Origin: Alkalicoccobacillus murimartini
GTDB taxonomy: Bacteria > Bacillota > Bacilli > Bacillales > Bacillaceae_D
DNA length: 64,000 bases
NCBI RefSeq assembly: GCF_030813245.1
Contig: NZ_JAUSUA010000005.1
Coordinates: 186,001 to 250,000, forward strand
Direction of reading: 5' to 3'
Part shown: positions 56,590-64,000 of the stretch, piece after piece
Position numbering within the stretch: the stretch's first letter is position 1
Layout: each line of letters starts with the position of its first letter
Position numbers and translations under genes: made by a program
Notes under the pieces: generated by a model
The model's input: the letters and a program-made list of their open reading frames with translations, nothing else
What the model was told of the DNA's origin: nothing
Database searches by the model: none

Positions 56590-56850
56590 AGTCTATTTTA
56601 AAATTTTTTAATCACAATAAGGGCCGGACAAGTCCGATCATTTCAATAAGCCTGTGTACGAAAAAGTCAGCTAGAAATAAGCTCATGTGCGCCGCTCCAG
56701 GAGAAACCTCGCTATTGTTCTGATCAACCCAATTTCTACCGTTCTCATTATTGATAAGTTAGTGTATTCAAATATGTATTGTTAAAAAGTATGTTTTCTT
56801 ATAAAAACAGCCTTCCATTTCTAAAAAAAAGAAACGGAAGGCTGTTTTAT
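56590..56850. repeat. Diverged intergenic module with core-less repeat, copy 3
   Basis: Fills the gap between bioY and the GNAT gene. It shares, in order, AAGGGCCGRACAA, AAATAAGCTCAT, GGAGAAACCT, TTCTGATCAACC and the AAAACAGCCTTCC hairpin with the 43.7-44.2-kb region. The structured core is missing: AAACCTCGCTATTGTTCTG here corresponds to AAACCTACGCT...CCGCTACTTTTCTG there, as if about 90 bp between two GCT triplets had been lost. No gene in the gap. Confidence 0.65.
56802..56849. terminator. Bidirectional terminator, bioY/GNAT
   Basis: AAAACAGCCTTCC/GGAAGGCTGTTTT with inner TTTC/GAAA; same hairpin type as at 44188. Confidence 0.85.
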
Positions 56851-56913
56851 GTTTATAGAAATCCTAACTACATAATGATCCTTTTTCAGAGGCATGCTGT
56901 CAATTCCTCAACA

Positions 56914-57753
56914 TCACGTAAAATGAAATAGTTTTGAGTCTAACAGATGTTCGAATCCGATTTCTTGATAGATATGATTAGATGTTGGGTTAGATAAGTC
57001 TGTATAGAGGGAAAGTGTTTGATAGCCTTCTTCTAACAACCTAGCACTTACTTCTGCGACGCAGGCAGAAGCGTAGCCTTTTTTTCGTTGATTAGCAGGT
57101 GTATAGACAAAAGAAATATTGATATTGGTTTTGCTTGGTCTACTGGCGGCTGCCATAGAAACGGGTTCACCATGATCTTCCCATACATAGAGCCTACGCT
57201 CACTTAGAAAACGACTTACTCGTTCTTCTGATTCTTCCTCTGTCAGGGAGACATTCGCATCTTGCGCAAATTGAAGTCCCCACTTGATGAACAGTTCCTT
57301 CTCCTCAGCTTGACCGAGCCTTAATTTCCCTGGAGTCGATTGAGGTGGAACTACCTGTTTGAGCTGATAGATTCGCTGAGAAATACTTACCACTCTATTC
57401 TTATGAACCAGTTGAGCATATTGCATAGAGAGCCACTCTGTATAAGGTAGCTCCCCCATAATACCTGGCAAATCCGTTTTCTCCTTTGCTAATAAGTTAG
57501 CACATTCCTGCAGCTCTAAGTCTGTTAGGTTTGTAAAAACAGCTAATAAAGCCTGTGCATCGATATTTTGCAAAAGAAGCATAACTGGCTCATCTTCACG
57601 TGAAAAAACAACCGCCAAATGAGGCTCTTTTTCAGGGTGATCTTGGTTGCTAACAATCGCACCAATAATAATATTATGAGCAATTTCTTTTTCTAGAAGC
57701 AATGGAATATAGGATTGAAGCTCTTTCCAATTAGTTATGTATTCCGCTTTCAT
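56914..57753 (-). CDS. GNAT acetyltransferase, two-domain
   Basis: 279 residues. The C-terminal half is a GNAT domain: NINISFVYTPANQRKKGYASACVAEVSARLLEEG (near residues 205-240) and the end SNHIYQEIGFEHLLDSKLF. The N-terminal half (ITNWKELQSYIPLLLEKEIAHNIIIGAI) is the degenerate GNAT-like domain common in Bacillaceae proteins of this type. Soluble; substrate unknown. Followed on the other side by the bidirectional terminator, and lies 16 bp after the yfhP gene, so possibly the last gene of the 58-60-kb unit. Confidence 0.88.
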   Translation of the reverse strand: MKAEYITNWKELQSYIPLLLEKEIAHNIIIGAIVSNQDHPEKEPHLAVVFSREDEPVMLLLQNIDAQALLAVFTNLTDLELQECANLLAKEKTDLPGIMGELPYTEWLSMQYAQLVHKNRVVSISQRIYQLKQVVPPQSTPGKLRLGQAEEKELFIKWGLQFAQDANVSLTEEESEERVSRFLSERRLYVWEDHGEPVSMAAASRPSKTNINISFVYTPANQRKKGYASACVAEVSARLLEEGYQTLSLYTDLSNPTSNHIYQEIGFEHLLDSKLFHFT

Positions 57754-57769
57754 GCAGATCCTCCTTTAA

Positions 57770-58645
57770 CTAGTCCGAGATATCAATATACTCAAATAAC
57801 ATTGGTCCTCCACCACGATTAAACCGTGGGTCATAGACACCTAACTTACCGTCTTGATTGGTCACAACAACAAATGGAGACCACGTTATTAAAACTTCTG
57901 CTCGAGGATTCTCATCAAATAGAGGCGTCAGATCCTCATCCTCTTGTGAAGGGATCACAGCAGGCTCATCCTGTTTTGACCAAAGCGATTGGTCATAAAT
58001 GAGTACCTCATTCCCTTCCTTAGCAAGTACAGTAAAATGACCAGGCAAAAAGCTAGCCGTTAACGTCGTTTGTTCATATTCTGACCTTGCTTCTTCATGA
58101 ATGATTAAACCTTGACTAGCTTGTGCTCCAACGTGGATAAATACGAGGATCCAGGCCACTCTCCAGACCATATAAGTAGGAATTGTTTTTCGCAGTTTCT
58201 TGATAATATAGGCTGTAAGGAAGATTCCCCACACGACAAAATCAATAATTGGAATGACTCCTATCGTCACGCGCATTGATGATACAGGCTCAAATAGACC
58301 TGTTCCCCAGGCATTTAAGGCATCAGATCCGATATGAATGAGAACATTAACAAAAGCCAAATAAAAAATCATCTTGTCTTTTTTACGCCAGATTAAAAAT
58401 ACCACTAAATAGATCAAAAGGGCCCATATCGGTGCAATAAACACCGAATGGGTTAATCCTCTATGCCACATCTGATCCATCACGCGCCCTGTTTCTGTTA
58501 TTCTAGCGACAACATCAAGGTCGGGTGCTTGGCTTCCAGCCAGAGCTGTAAACAAAAGCGCACGTTTCGTTTGCTTATCCTTCTCTTTCTTATTTATCGC
58601 TCCATATGTCGTTAGTCCAAATAGAGTATGAGTGATTGTATCCAT
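57770..58645 (-). CDS. yfhP: Membrane-bound metal-dependent hydrolase, YfhP-like
   Basis: 291 residues, DUF457/YdjM-family inner membrane protein with about five hydrophobic segments. Metal-binding-type residues: DTITHTLFGL at the N-terminus, SQAPDLDVVA (near residue 40), MWHRGLTHSVFI (near residue 62) and GSDALNAWGTG (near residue 105). B. subtilis YfhP is reported to affect expression of neighbouring genes; biochemical role is unclear. ATG at 58645 is one base after the stop of the M20 gene and has only a weak ribosome site, so it is likely translationally coupled. Fifteen upstream codons are discarded. Confidence 0.85.
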   Translation of the reverse strand: MDTITHTLFGLTTYGAINKKEKDKQTKRALLFTALAGSQAPDLDVVARITETGRVMDQMWHRGLTHSVFIAPIWALLIYLVVFLIWRKKDKMIFYLAFVNVLIHIGSDALNAWGTGLFEPVSSMRVTIGVIPIIDFVVWGIFLTAYIIKKLRKTIPTYMVWRVAWILVFIHVGAQASQGLIIHEEARSEYEQTTLTASFLPGHFTVLAKEGNEVLIYDQSLWSKQDEPAVIPSQEDEDLTPLFDENPRAEVLITWSPFVVVTNQDGKLGVYDPRFNRGGGPMLFEYIDISD

Positions 58646-58646
58646 A

Positions 58647-59906
58647 TTATTTACTCGATAATAATGGCAGGGTCGTGCGAGCAACACCACTTAAACCAAG
58701 AATCGTCAAAAATACTCGTTGTGGTCCTAGATGAGCATCTGTTGGGTCAAACCACTCATCTAATGAATGAGCTCCCCCTGCATCTCCACCAGCCCCAAGC
58801 GTAATGGCAGGTATGCCAATACTAATAGGATAGTTCGCATCCGTGCTAACCGCTTGCTCTAGTGTTGGAACAAGTCCGAGTTGCTCCGTTGCAGCCCAAG
58901 CCGTTTGAACAATCGCTGCCTCATCCAACTGAGTGCCTACTGGTCGATTACCCAACTTATTTAGTTCTACTTGAATTCCTTTTTGACCGACATATCCCCA
59001 TCGTTTGTTCTCTTGCTCTGCTGCCTGCTGAAAAATGACACGGACACGGCTGTCAATCTCATCTAATTCCTTTTTACCATTAGATCGGATATCAAGGTAT
59101 AGCTTTGACTGTTCCGCAATGGCCGTTGGGATTGTTCCACCTTCGACAACTCCAACATTGAAGGACGTTTTTGGATCAGTAGATGTTTCAAGATCAGCAA
59201 TCATCGCAATCGCACGGCCTGCGGCATGAACTGCGCTTGGCGTTCCGAATGCTCCAAAACTATGTCCACCTGGCCCTGAATATGTAATTTCATAACGATA
59301 ACTTCCTGTCCCTTTGTAGATAATTGCACTTGGAGAAACGGAGTCGATTGAGATGAATCCTTCAACGTCTTTATTCTCGCTAAAAAATGCCTTAACCCCA
59401 CGCAAATCTCCAGGACCTTCTTCTCCAACTGTACCACCAAAGATGATATCCGCTTCTGGCTTTATTCCAGTATGATTAAAGGCTCTCACTATAGATAATA
59501 AAGCTGCGAGACCTCTCGCATCGTCTGTTATGCCTGGGCCATAATAAAGGCCGTCCTTTTCTGTTACCGTTACGTCCGTATCACTAGAGAACACACTATC
59601 AATATGAGCACTTACAAACAGTTTCGGTCCCGGACGATTTCCTTTTAGGACTCCATACACGTTTCCTTCCGAATCTTGCTTAACTTCTTCCAAACCAAGT
59701 TGTTCAAGCTTATTTTTATAAGCTAATGCTCGCTTCGTTTCTTCAAATGGTGGTGCGCTAATTTCAGCCAATTCTATTTGCTCTTGCAACGTTTGGGCTT
59801 GGTCTGCTTCCAAAAATTGAAGGCCTGCTTTAATATCTTGATGCTTTTGCAAATGAGTGAAAACAGTTTCGGTTTCCTTATCGAGTTTATACATTGCTTT
59901 TGCCAA
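58647..59906 (-). CDS. M20-family metallopeptidase
   Basis: About 419 residues of the M20/M25/M40 dizinc peptidase clan, similar to peptidase T/YqjE aminopeptidases. Metal ligands: LFVSAHIDSVF (His, near residue 110), GITDDARGLAA (Asp), GTVGEEGPGDL (general base Glu and ligand Glu) and the final His in AGGAHSLDEWF. A dimerisation lid (SGPGGHSFGAFG) is present. I prefer the TTG at 59906: GGAGG lies 8 nt upstream, and an ATG at 59921 contains that site. The ORF's earlier opening at 60008 crosses the carbonic-anhydrase terminator. Substrate peptide unknown. Confidence 0.88.
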   Translation of the reverse strand: MAKAMYKLDKETETVFTHLQKHQDIKAGLQFLEADQAQTLQEQIELAEISAPPFEETKRALAYKNKLEQLGLEEVKQDSEGNVYGVLKGNRPGPKLFVSAHIDSVFSSDTDVTVTEKDGLYYGPGITDDARGLAALLSIVRAFNHTGIKPEADIIFGGTVGEEGPGDLRGVKAFFSENKDVEGFISIDSVSPSAIIYKGTGSYRYEITYSGPGGHSFGAFGTPSAVHAAGRAIAMIADLETSTDPKTSFNVGVVEGGTIPTAIAEQSKLYLDIRSNGKKELDEIDSRVRVIFQQAAEQENKRWGYVGQKGIQVELNKLGNRPVGTQLDEAAIVQTAWAATEQLGLVPTLEQAVSTDANYPISIGIPAITLGAGGDAGGAHSLDEWFDPTDAHLGPQRVFLTILGLSGVARTTLPLLSSK

Positions 59907-59989
59907 AGCTACCGCCTCCATTATATTTGTAGAACTATTCTGATCGTTTTGCTTCTCCCTCAGTATAGCGCACTCATCCTCTCCAGGAC

Positions 59990-60033
59990 AAAAAAAAGCA
60001 ACAAACAATATGAAGCCTCACATTGTTTGTTGC
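59990..60033 (-). terminator. Terminator of the carbonic-anhydrase-like gene
   Basis: GCAACAAACAAT/ATTGTTTGTTGC, 12-bp stem followed on the minus strand by eight T. Confidence 0.95.
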
Positions 60034-60040
60034 TTTGTTA

Positions 60041-60877
60041 TTATTGTGGTAATACCTTATGAATCTGACGATCGCCTAGATCTTGGGTAGGACGATTATT
60101 CTCTGAAGAAACCTTTTGCACTGCTTGAATTTGTTCATCAGACAAACTAATTGGTTCGTCGGATACCAACCAAGTAACATTTTCTGTACATGGTGGAACC
60201 GTTAATGAACCTTCGTAAGTAAATAGGCTATCCTGCTCTGGAATAAGTTCCGTTGCATCAAAATCAACCGCACGATTTGCTACTCCATCAGCTTTCGGAA
60301 GAGCCATCCAAACATCCTTAAGTACCTTATCCTCTTTGCCTTCTTCTACAAGGACACTAATGATGAGTTGTTCCTCTTCATCATTTTCATGAACAAGTTG
60401 GATCTCTAACGGGAATTCTTCCCCATCAATTGTGTGTTCACTTGGTGTATGTAGGGCAATCTGATTTAATTTATACTCTTCTTCATTAATAGTTAGAATA
60501 TTATTATCTACATCAAATGAATTAGCTTGGAAAATCTCATCGTTGTCTTCTACAGAATAAATCGTTTCACTATAATCAAAATCAAGTTCTAATTCAGCTT
60601 CTTTAATAGAAGGATTAGACTTAGTATCAACGTCAATTGGTGACTGTTGTGTTCCTTGACCACACGCTTTATATTCAGAACTTAAGGACTCCCAGTAGTC
60701 AGGTCCTTTATTTCCTTCATAATTCCACTCTGCCTCGATAGGGGTAAGTAGTGTTTGTTCTTTGTAGAAAAAGGTCTCATTCTCGGAGCCTTCAGCGAAC
60801 GCAGGGTTACTAAAACCTAAGCCTGCTATGAGAAACGTTACAATAGACAATAGGCAAACTCGTTTTGTATGTTGCAA
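60041..60877 (-). CDS. Secreted alpha-carbonic-anhydrase-like protein lacking zinc ligands
   Basis: About 278 residues: signal peptide (VCLLSIVTFLIAGLGFSNPAFAEG) and an alpha-CA fold. Family marks are WNYEGNKGPDYW, KACGQGTQQSPIDV (first Cys of the disulfide), and SLTVPPCTENVTW (second Cys, Thr199 equivalent). The zinc-binding strand that is normally QFHFH-T-PSEH reads QIALHTPSEH, so the first zinc His is Ala; the normal ELHLVH reads LEIQLVH, so the third is Gln. Only one His ligand remains, and CO2 hydration is unlikely. TTG at 60877 lies 9 nt after GGAAGG; ATG three codons earlier is adjacent to it. Very acidic protein. Confidence 0.85.
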   Translation of the reverse strand: MQHTKRVCLLSIVTFLIAGLGFSNPAFAEGSENETFFYKEQTLLTPIEAEWNYEGNKGPDYWESLSSEYKACGQGTQQSPIDVDTKSNPSIKEAELELDFDYSETIYSVEDNDEIFQANSFDVDNNILTINEEEYKLNQIALHTPSEHTIDGEEFPLEIQLVHENDEEEQLIISVLVEEGKEDKVLKDVWMALPKADGVANRAVDFDATELIPEQDSLFTYEGSLTVPPCTENVTWLVSDEPISLSDEQIQAVQKVSSENNRPTQDLGDRQIHKVLPQ

Positions 60878-61138
60878 TCTTTTCATCCTTCCTATTTGCA
60901 GAAAGCGCCATTTTTGTTCTTTAGACATCATACATGAAAATCTAATAAAAAAAAACCCAAATGACTAATTCGTAATATAACTGCAAAACTCCATTACGTT
61001 GATTATTAGAAATATACTGTTGTGAAAGGCTTAAGTCCATCTTTGTATTGTTCAAAATTAATTAAGTAAATTATCTTGTTTATAACATTATATTATTACA
61101 AGCATTCAACAGATCTCAGAATTTGTTGATAAACAGAA

Positions 61139-61168
61139 AAACCGCCAAAATTAAATATTTGGCGGTTT
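61139..61168 (-). terminator. Terminator of the LRR-DUF2252 gene
   Basis: AACCGCCAAA/TTTGGCGGTT hairpin followed by TTTTTC on the minus strand. Confidence 0.9.
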
Positions 61169-61175
61169 AGATTAA

Positions 61176-63956
61176 TTAATCTATCGAGTTTGCTCGCCTT
61201 TTTCGTTGAATGATATAGACAATGACACCTAGCGAAACGAGTGCTAAGCCTACTGCTAGATAACCAAACATCTGTGTAGCTGTTTCTGGCATTAATCCCC
61301 CCATTTTAGATGGAGTCTGACCATTTCCGTCCTTATCTTGAGCCTTTGTAGGTGTCGGAGCTGGTTGCTTATTGACATCGATTGGTTCCTTTTTTGGCTC
61401 CGTTTGATCTGAATCATCATTTTGTTTGTTGTCCCCTATTTGATCAGTTGGATTCTCTTCTTTTGGTTTGTCTCCTGGCTGATCAGTTGGATCCTCTTCT
61501 TCTGGTTTATCTCCTGGCTGGTCAGTTGGGTCCTCTTCTTCTGGTTTGTCTCCTGGCTGATCAATTGGTTCCTCTTCTTCTGGTTTATCTCCTGGCTGAT
61601 CAGTTGGGTCCTCTTCTTCTGGTTTGTCTCCTGGCTGATCAGTTGGGTCTTCTTCTTCTGGTTTGTCCTCAATTGGCTCGAATGCTTGATCAGAAAAAGC
61701 TCCATTACTATAAAGCTGAGCATAGATTTCATGGTCTTTTAACGTCTGACCGTAATAGTGCAAAGAAAGATCGGCAAACTCTTGATCAAATGTATCTCGA
61801 TCCATTAATGTGTACGCCTGCTGTGCAAACTCAGAATGACCAAGTGAGTTGGCTGCTCTTACATGTGCATAGGCAGATGCCTTAGCACTATAAAAAAGAA
61901 AGGAGTCAAAATCTTCACGATTACTAAATGAAGATTGGTCAAACTCGTCCTTATATGCCGAACGCTCTTTTACTAAAAAGGATTGGTTGTCTATTTGCAA
62001 ACTTCCCCAATGAATGTCTGGATAGTTGTGTAATGCAGACATTCCTGCCATTGTTCGATCAGCATGTGTGGCGTAAGAAGGTGTTTGTCCCATTCCCGCT
62101 CTATCAACGGCTGAAGGTAGCTGTGTTTTCACATCCAAAATAATATCATCCTGTTGTCCTGATGTTGCTCCTTCAATTAACACGTAGTATCGTTCTGTCC
62201 CAAGACTTCCAAGTCCTGCATCTGTTCTCCTAGCAATATCTTTCACTTCAAAATACTCTGCTCCAACATCCGAAAGAATGCTTTCATTAATCCCACTTAC
62301 ATACGTCTGCCAATGACTTTTGATCTCTTCTTTTTGCGTTTCGTCCAATTCTGCGAGCCTTGCATTTGAAGGATCAAGTAATCTCTCGCCATCTACAATT
62401 TTTGTCCATCTTCCTAACTCAGAGAATCGATCAATCGAAGCAATATCAGCTGCCGTTTCTCCTACATATCCAGAGAGCTGATCACTTGTGAATCGAAAAT
62501 CATCTACTTGTATTTGTTGACTGTTCACTTCTTCTAACGCTTCTTTATAATACGTACTGTATGACACTAGTGCTTCTCTCATATTTTCATGATCAAATTG
62601 TAAGGCTGGCGCTACGTCATTTAATAGATAGAGACTTGTTCCAAATCTTAATAAATCATAGTAATAAGGCGCCACGGCCACTTCATCAAAGTCATTAAAA
62701 TCAAAAATCGCTTCGTTTTTTCCATTTCCATAAAAACCAATATTCTCATTATGTAGATCACCGGTAATCCACGTATGTAAAGATGGAGGTGCTGACCATT
62801 CATTAGGTACAATTAAACCATCATTTGCTGCATCTTCAAAAAACAAATGGGCCGTTCCTCGATAAAATGAAAACGGGCTTGCTTGAAGCAAACTAAATTT
62901 GGTATTTCGAACATCTCTGTCCTGAATATATCGATTATTCTCGATTAAACGTTTGGTCAATGTGTTCGAACGTTCTTCTCCATCTAACAAATCGAGATCC
63001 GAAAGATCCTTTGAATCATCCTTTGGAATGACAAAGTCAACATCCTCAATCTGATCATAATAAGAGGCTACAGGAGAAAGATCTATTAACCCTGGATTAT
63101 CACGCAGATTTAAACGAACTGTTAGAAATTGATGATTTGCCAAGGCTTCAATAGACGTAATCTGATTATCTCTCAAATTGAGATCCTTTAATAAGGGCAG
63201 ATTTGCAAGGACAGAGATATCAGAAATCTGATTACGGCGCATGGTGATGACCTCAAGCTTTGTTAAGTTTGTTAATGGAGTAATGTCTGAGATTTGATTT
63301 GTATGTATATTTAGTTCAATAAGCTCTGTTAAACCACTAATTGGTTCAAGGTTAGTAACTGCGTTCTCTCTAAGATTAAGCTCTTTTAGTGCCTTTAAAT
63401 TAGACACCACATCAATAGAAGATAAGCCATTTTCCCGCACATCCAGTTTCTCTAAATGGATTAGATCACTTAATGGGCTCAGATCCTTAACACTATTCGT
63501 TCTAAGATTAAGTTTAGTCAATTGAATAAACGTTGATAGACTTTCTATATTTGTAATTTGATTAGATTCTAACTTCAGATCTTTTACTTCTGTTAGTCTT
63601 TTTAAGGGGGAAAGATCTTGAATTTGATTATTACTCAAATCAATCTTCTCTAAATTTATAGCGAACTCTAAACCTGATAAGTCTTTAATATTCCTGCCAT
63701 CTGCGCCTTCAATTTCTGTCAAACCTTCTAAAGACTCTTTTGTTAGCTGATCAAATCCATTTAACTTAACATTCTCAATCAGAACTTCTTTTAATGACTC
63801 ATCCTGGATATGGACCTCTTCGACTTCCGTTGTTGCCATCTCTTCATAAGTTTCTTTCGAGTCTTCTAGTTGTTCCGCTCCTGCAATCGATGGAGAAAAC
63901 ACCGTTAAGCCTCCAAGAACTGCTAAGTGAAACACGGTTAACCTGTTTACCTTCAT
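61176..63956 (-). CDS. Wall-anchored LRR-DUF2252 surface protein
   Basis: 926 residues. Signal peptide (residues 1-27, cut near SIAGAEQ). Residues about 85-330 are some ten 22-residue internalin/SDS22-type leucine-rich repeats (LTKLNLRTNSVKDLSPLSDL pattern). Residues about 340-760 are a DUF2252 domain, a kinase-like family: SPFSFYRGTAHLFF, ITGDLHNENIGFYG, IFDFNDFDEVAVAP, GLGSLGTERYYVLIEG and LDVKTQLPSA are all present. Then six 13-residue repeats DKPEEEDPTDQPG, a Pro/Lys linker, sorting motif MPETA, a hydrophobic helix and RKRR tail. ATG at 63956 follows AGGAGGGG; nine upstream codons are discarded. The motif begins Met instead of Leu. Target unknown. Confidence 0.9.
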   Translation of the reverse strand: MKVNRLTVFHLAVLGGLTVFSPSIAGAEQLEDSKETYEEMATTEVEEVHIQDESLKEVLIENVKLNGFDQLTKESLEGLTEIEGADGRNIKDLSGLEFAINLEKIDLSNNQIQDLSPLKRLTEVKDLKLESNQITNIESLSTFIQLTKLNLRTNSVKDLSPLSDLIHLEKLDVRENGLSSIDVVSNLKALKELNLRENAVTNLEPISGLTELIELNIHTNQISDITPLTNLTKLEVITMRRNQISDISVLANLPLLKDLNLRDNQITSIEALANHQFLTVRLNLRDNPGLIDLSPVASYYDQIEDVDFVIPKDDSKDLSDLDLLDGEERSNTLTKRLIENNRYIQDRDVRNTKFSLLQASPFSFYRGTAHLFFEDAANDGLIVPNEWSAPPSLHTWITGDLHNENIGFYGNGKNEAIFDFNDFDEVAVAPYYYDLLRFGTSLYLLNDVAPALQFDHENMREALVSYSTYYKEALEEVNSQQIQVDDFRFTSDQLSGYVGETAADIASIDRFSELGRWTKIVDGERLLDPSNARLAELDETQKEEIKSHWQTYVSGINESILSDVGAEYFEVKDIARRTDAGLGSLGTERYYVLIEGATSGQQDDIILDVKTQLPSAVDRAGMGQTPSYATHADRTMAGMSALHNYPDIHWGSLQIDNQSFLVKERSAYKDEFDQSSFSNREDFDSFLFYSAKASAYAHVRAANSLGHSEFAQQAYTLMDRDTFDQEFADLSLHYYGQTLKDHEIYAQLYSNGAFSDQAFEPIEDKPEEEDPTDQPGDKPEEEDPTDQPGDKPEEEEPIDQPGDKPEEEDPTDQPGDKPEEEDPTDQPGDKPKEENPTDQIGDNKQNDDSDQTEPKKEPIDVNKQPAPTPTKAQDKDGNGQTPSKMGGLMPETATQMFGYLAVGLALVSLGVIVYIIQRKRRANSID
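61438..61673. repeat. 39-bp coding tandem repeat
   Basis: Six in-frame copies encode the acidic Pro-rich repeat DKPEEEDPTDQPG of the surface protein stalk. Copies differ by one or two bases; the most variable are EEEPIDQPG and the final KEENPTDQIG. Copy number could change by slippage. Confidence 0.95.
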
Positions 63957-64000
63957 TCTATTTTTCCCCTCCTGATCGTACATAGTTAAAGTGCAACAGA

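Noticed and set aside
61382-61885. Plus-strand open frames rich in Leu/Phe opposite the surface protein stalk
   Set aside because: They are antisense images of the DKPEEEDPTDQPG repeat without ribosome sites.

Overview
The window is a low-GC Gram-positive chromosome segment from a spore-forming Bacillaceae bacterium. Evidence: strong AGGAGG-type ribosome sites, frequent TTG/GTG starts, guanine riboswitches, a YjcZ-type sporulation protein, and gene order matching the B. subtilis yeaCD-yebA-guaA-pbuG-yebG-purEKBCSQLFMNHD-yerA-yerC region. Secreted and surface proteins are very rich in Asp/Glu, which would fit an alkaliphilic or salt-tolerant species (inference only).

Left part (1-33 kb) is the purine block, nearly all on the minus strand. 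The complete IMP operon purE-K-B-C-S-Q-L-F-M-N-H-D (5.6-18.3 kb) is driven by a sigma-A promoter, a possible PurBox pair and a guanine riboswitch. Downstream lie two adenine deaminase paralogues (YerA and Ade) flanking the TrpR-like YerC. Upstream are NETI protein YebG, an alkylpyrone pair (bpsA-bpsB), the riboswitch-controlled permease pbuG, a secreted 5'-nucleotidase with a LysM domain, guaA behind its own leader terminator, and the yebA-yeaD-yeaC envelope operon. Together they salvage extracellular nucleotides, import guanine/hypoxanthine, make IMP de novo and convert XMP to GMP. Two intergenic arrays (5.19-5.52 and 23.7-24.4 kb) are built from about 20-bp monomers organised into 41-bp and 61-bp higher-order repeats.

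Middle part (33-50 kb): an OpuAC-like compatible-solute binding protein diverges from gbsR, followed by gbsAB (choline to glycine betaine). Each of the three transcription units has an A/T palindrome 12-16 bp downstream of its -10 box, suggesting repression by roadblock. Then come a secreted phosphoesterase, a YdcF protein, an SH3b amidase, small spore-type proteins, a MecA-like PBP lipoprotein, a nitroreductase with a candidate Fur box, and a heterodimeric BmrC/BmrD-type drug exporter preceded by an 18-codon leader peptide and a cascade of alternative hairpins. Three copies of a structured repeat, one apparently lacking its core, sit in this and the next part.

Right part (50-64 kb): an esterase plus GH10 xylanase pair, a csbB-gtcA-yfhO polymer-glycosylation operon behind a sigma-B-like promoter, bioY under a BirA operator, a GNAT, a YfhP protein, an M20 peptidase, an alpha-carbonic-anhydrase-like secreted protein that lacks two of its three zinc histidines, and a 926-residue surface protein joining leucine-rich repeats to a DUF2252 kinase-like domain and a wall-sorting tail. 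The last two are the most unusual genes in the window.
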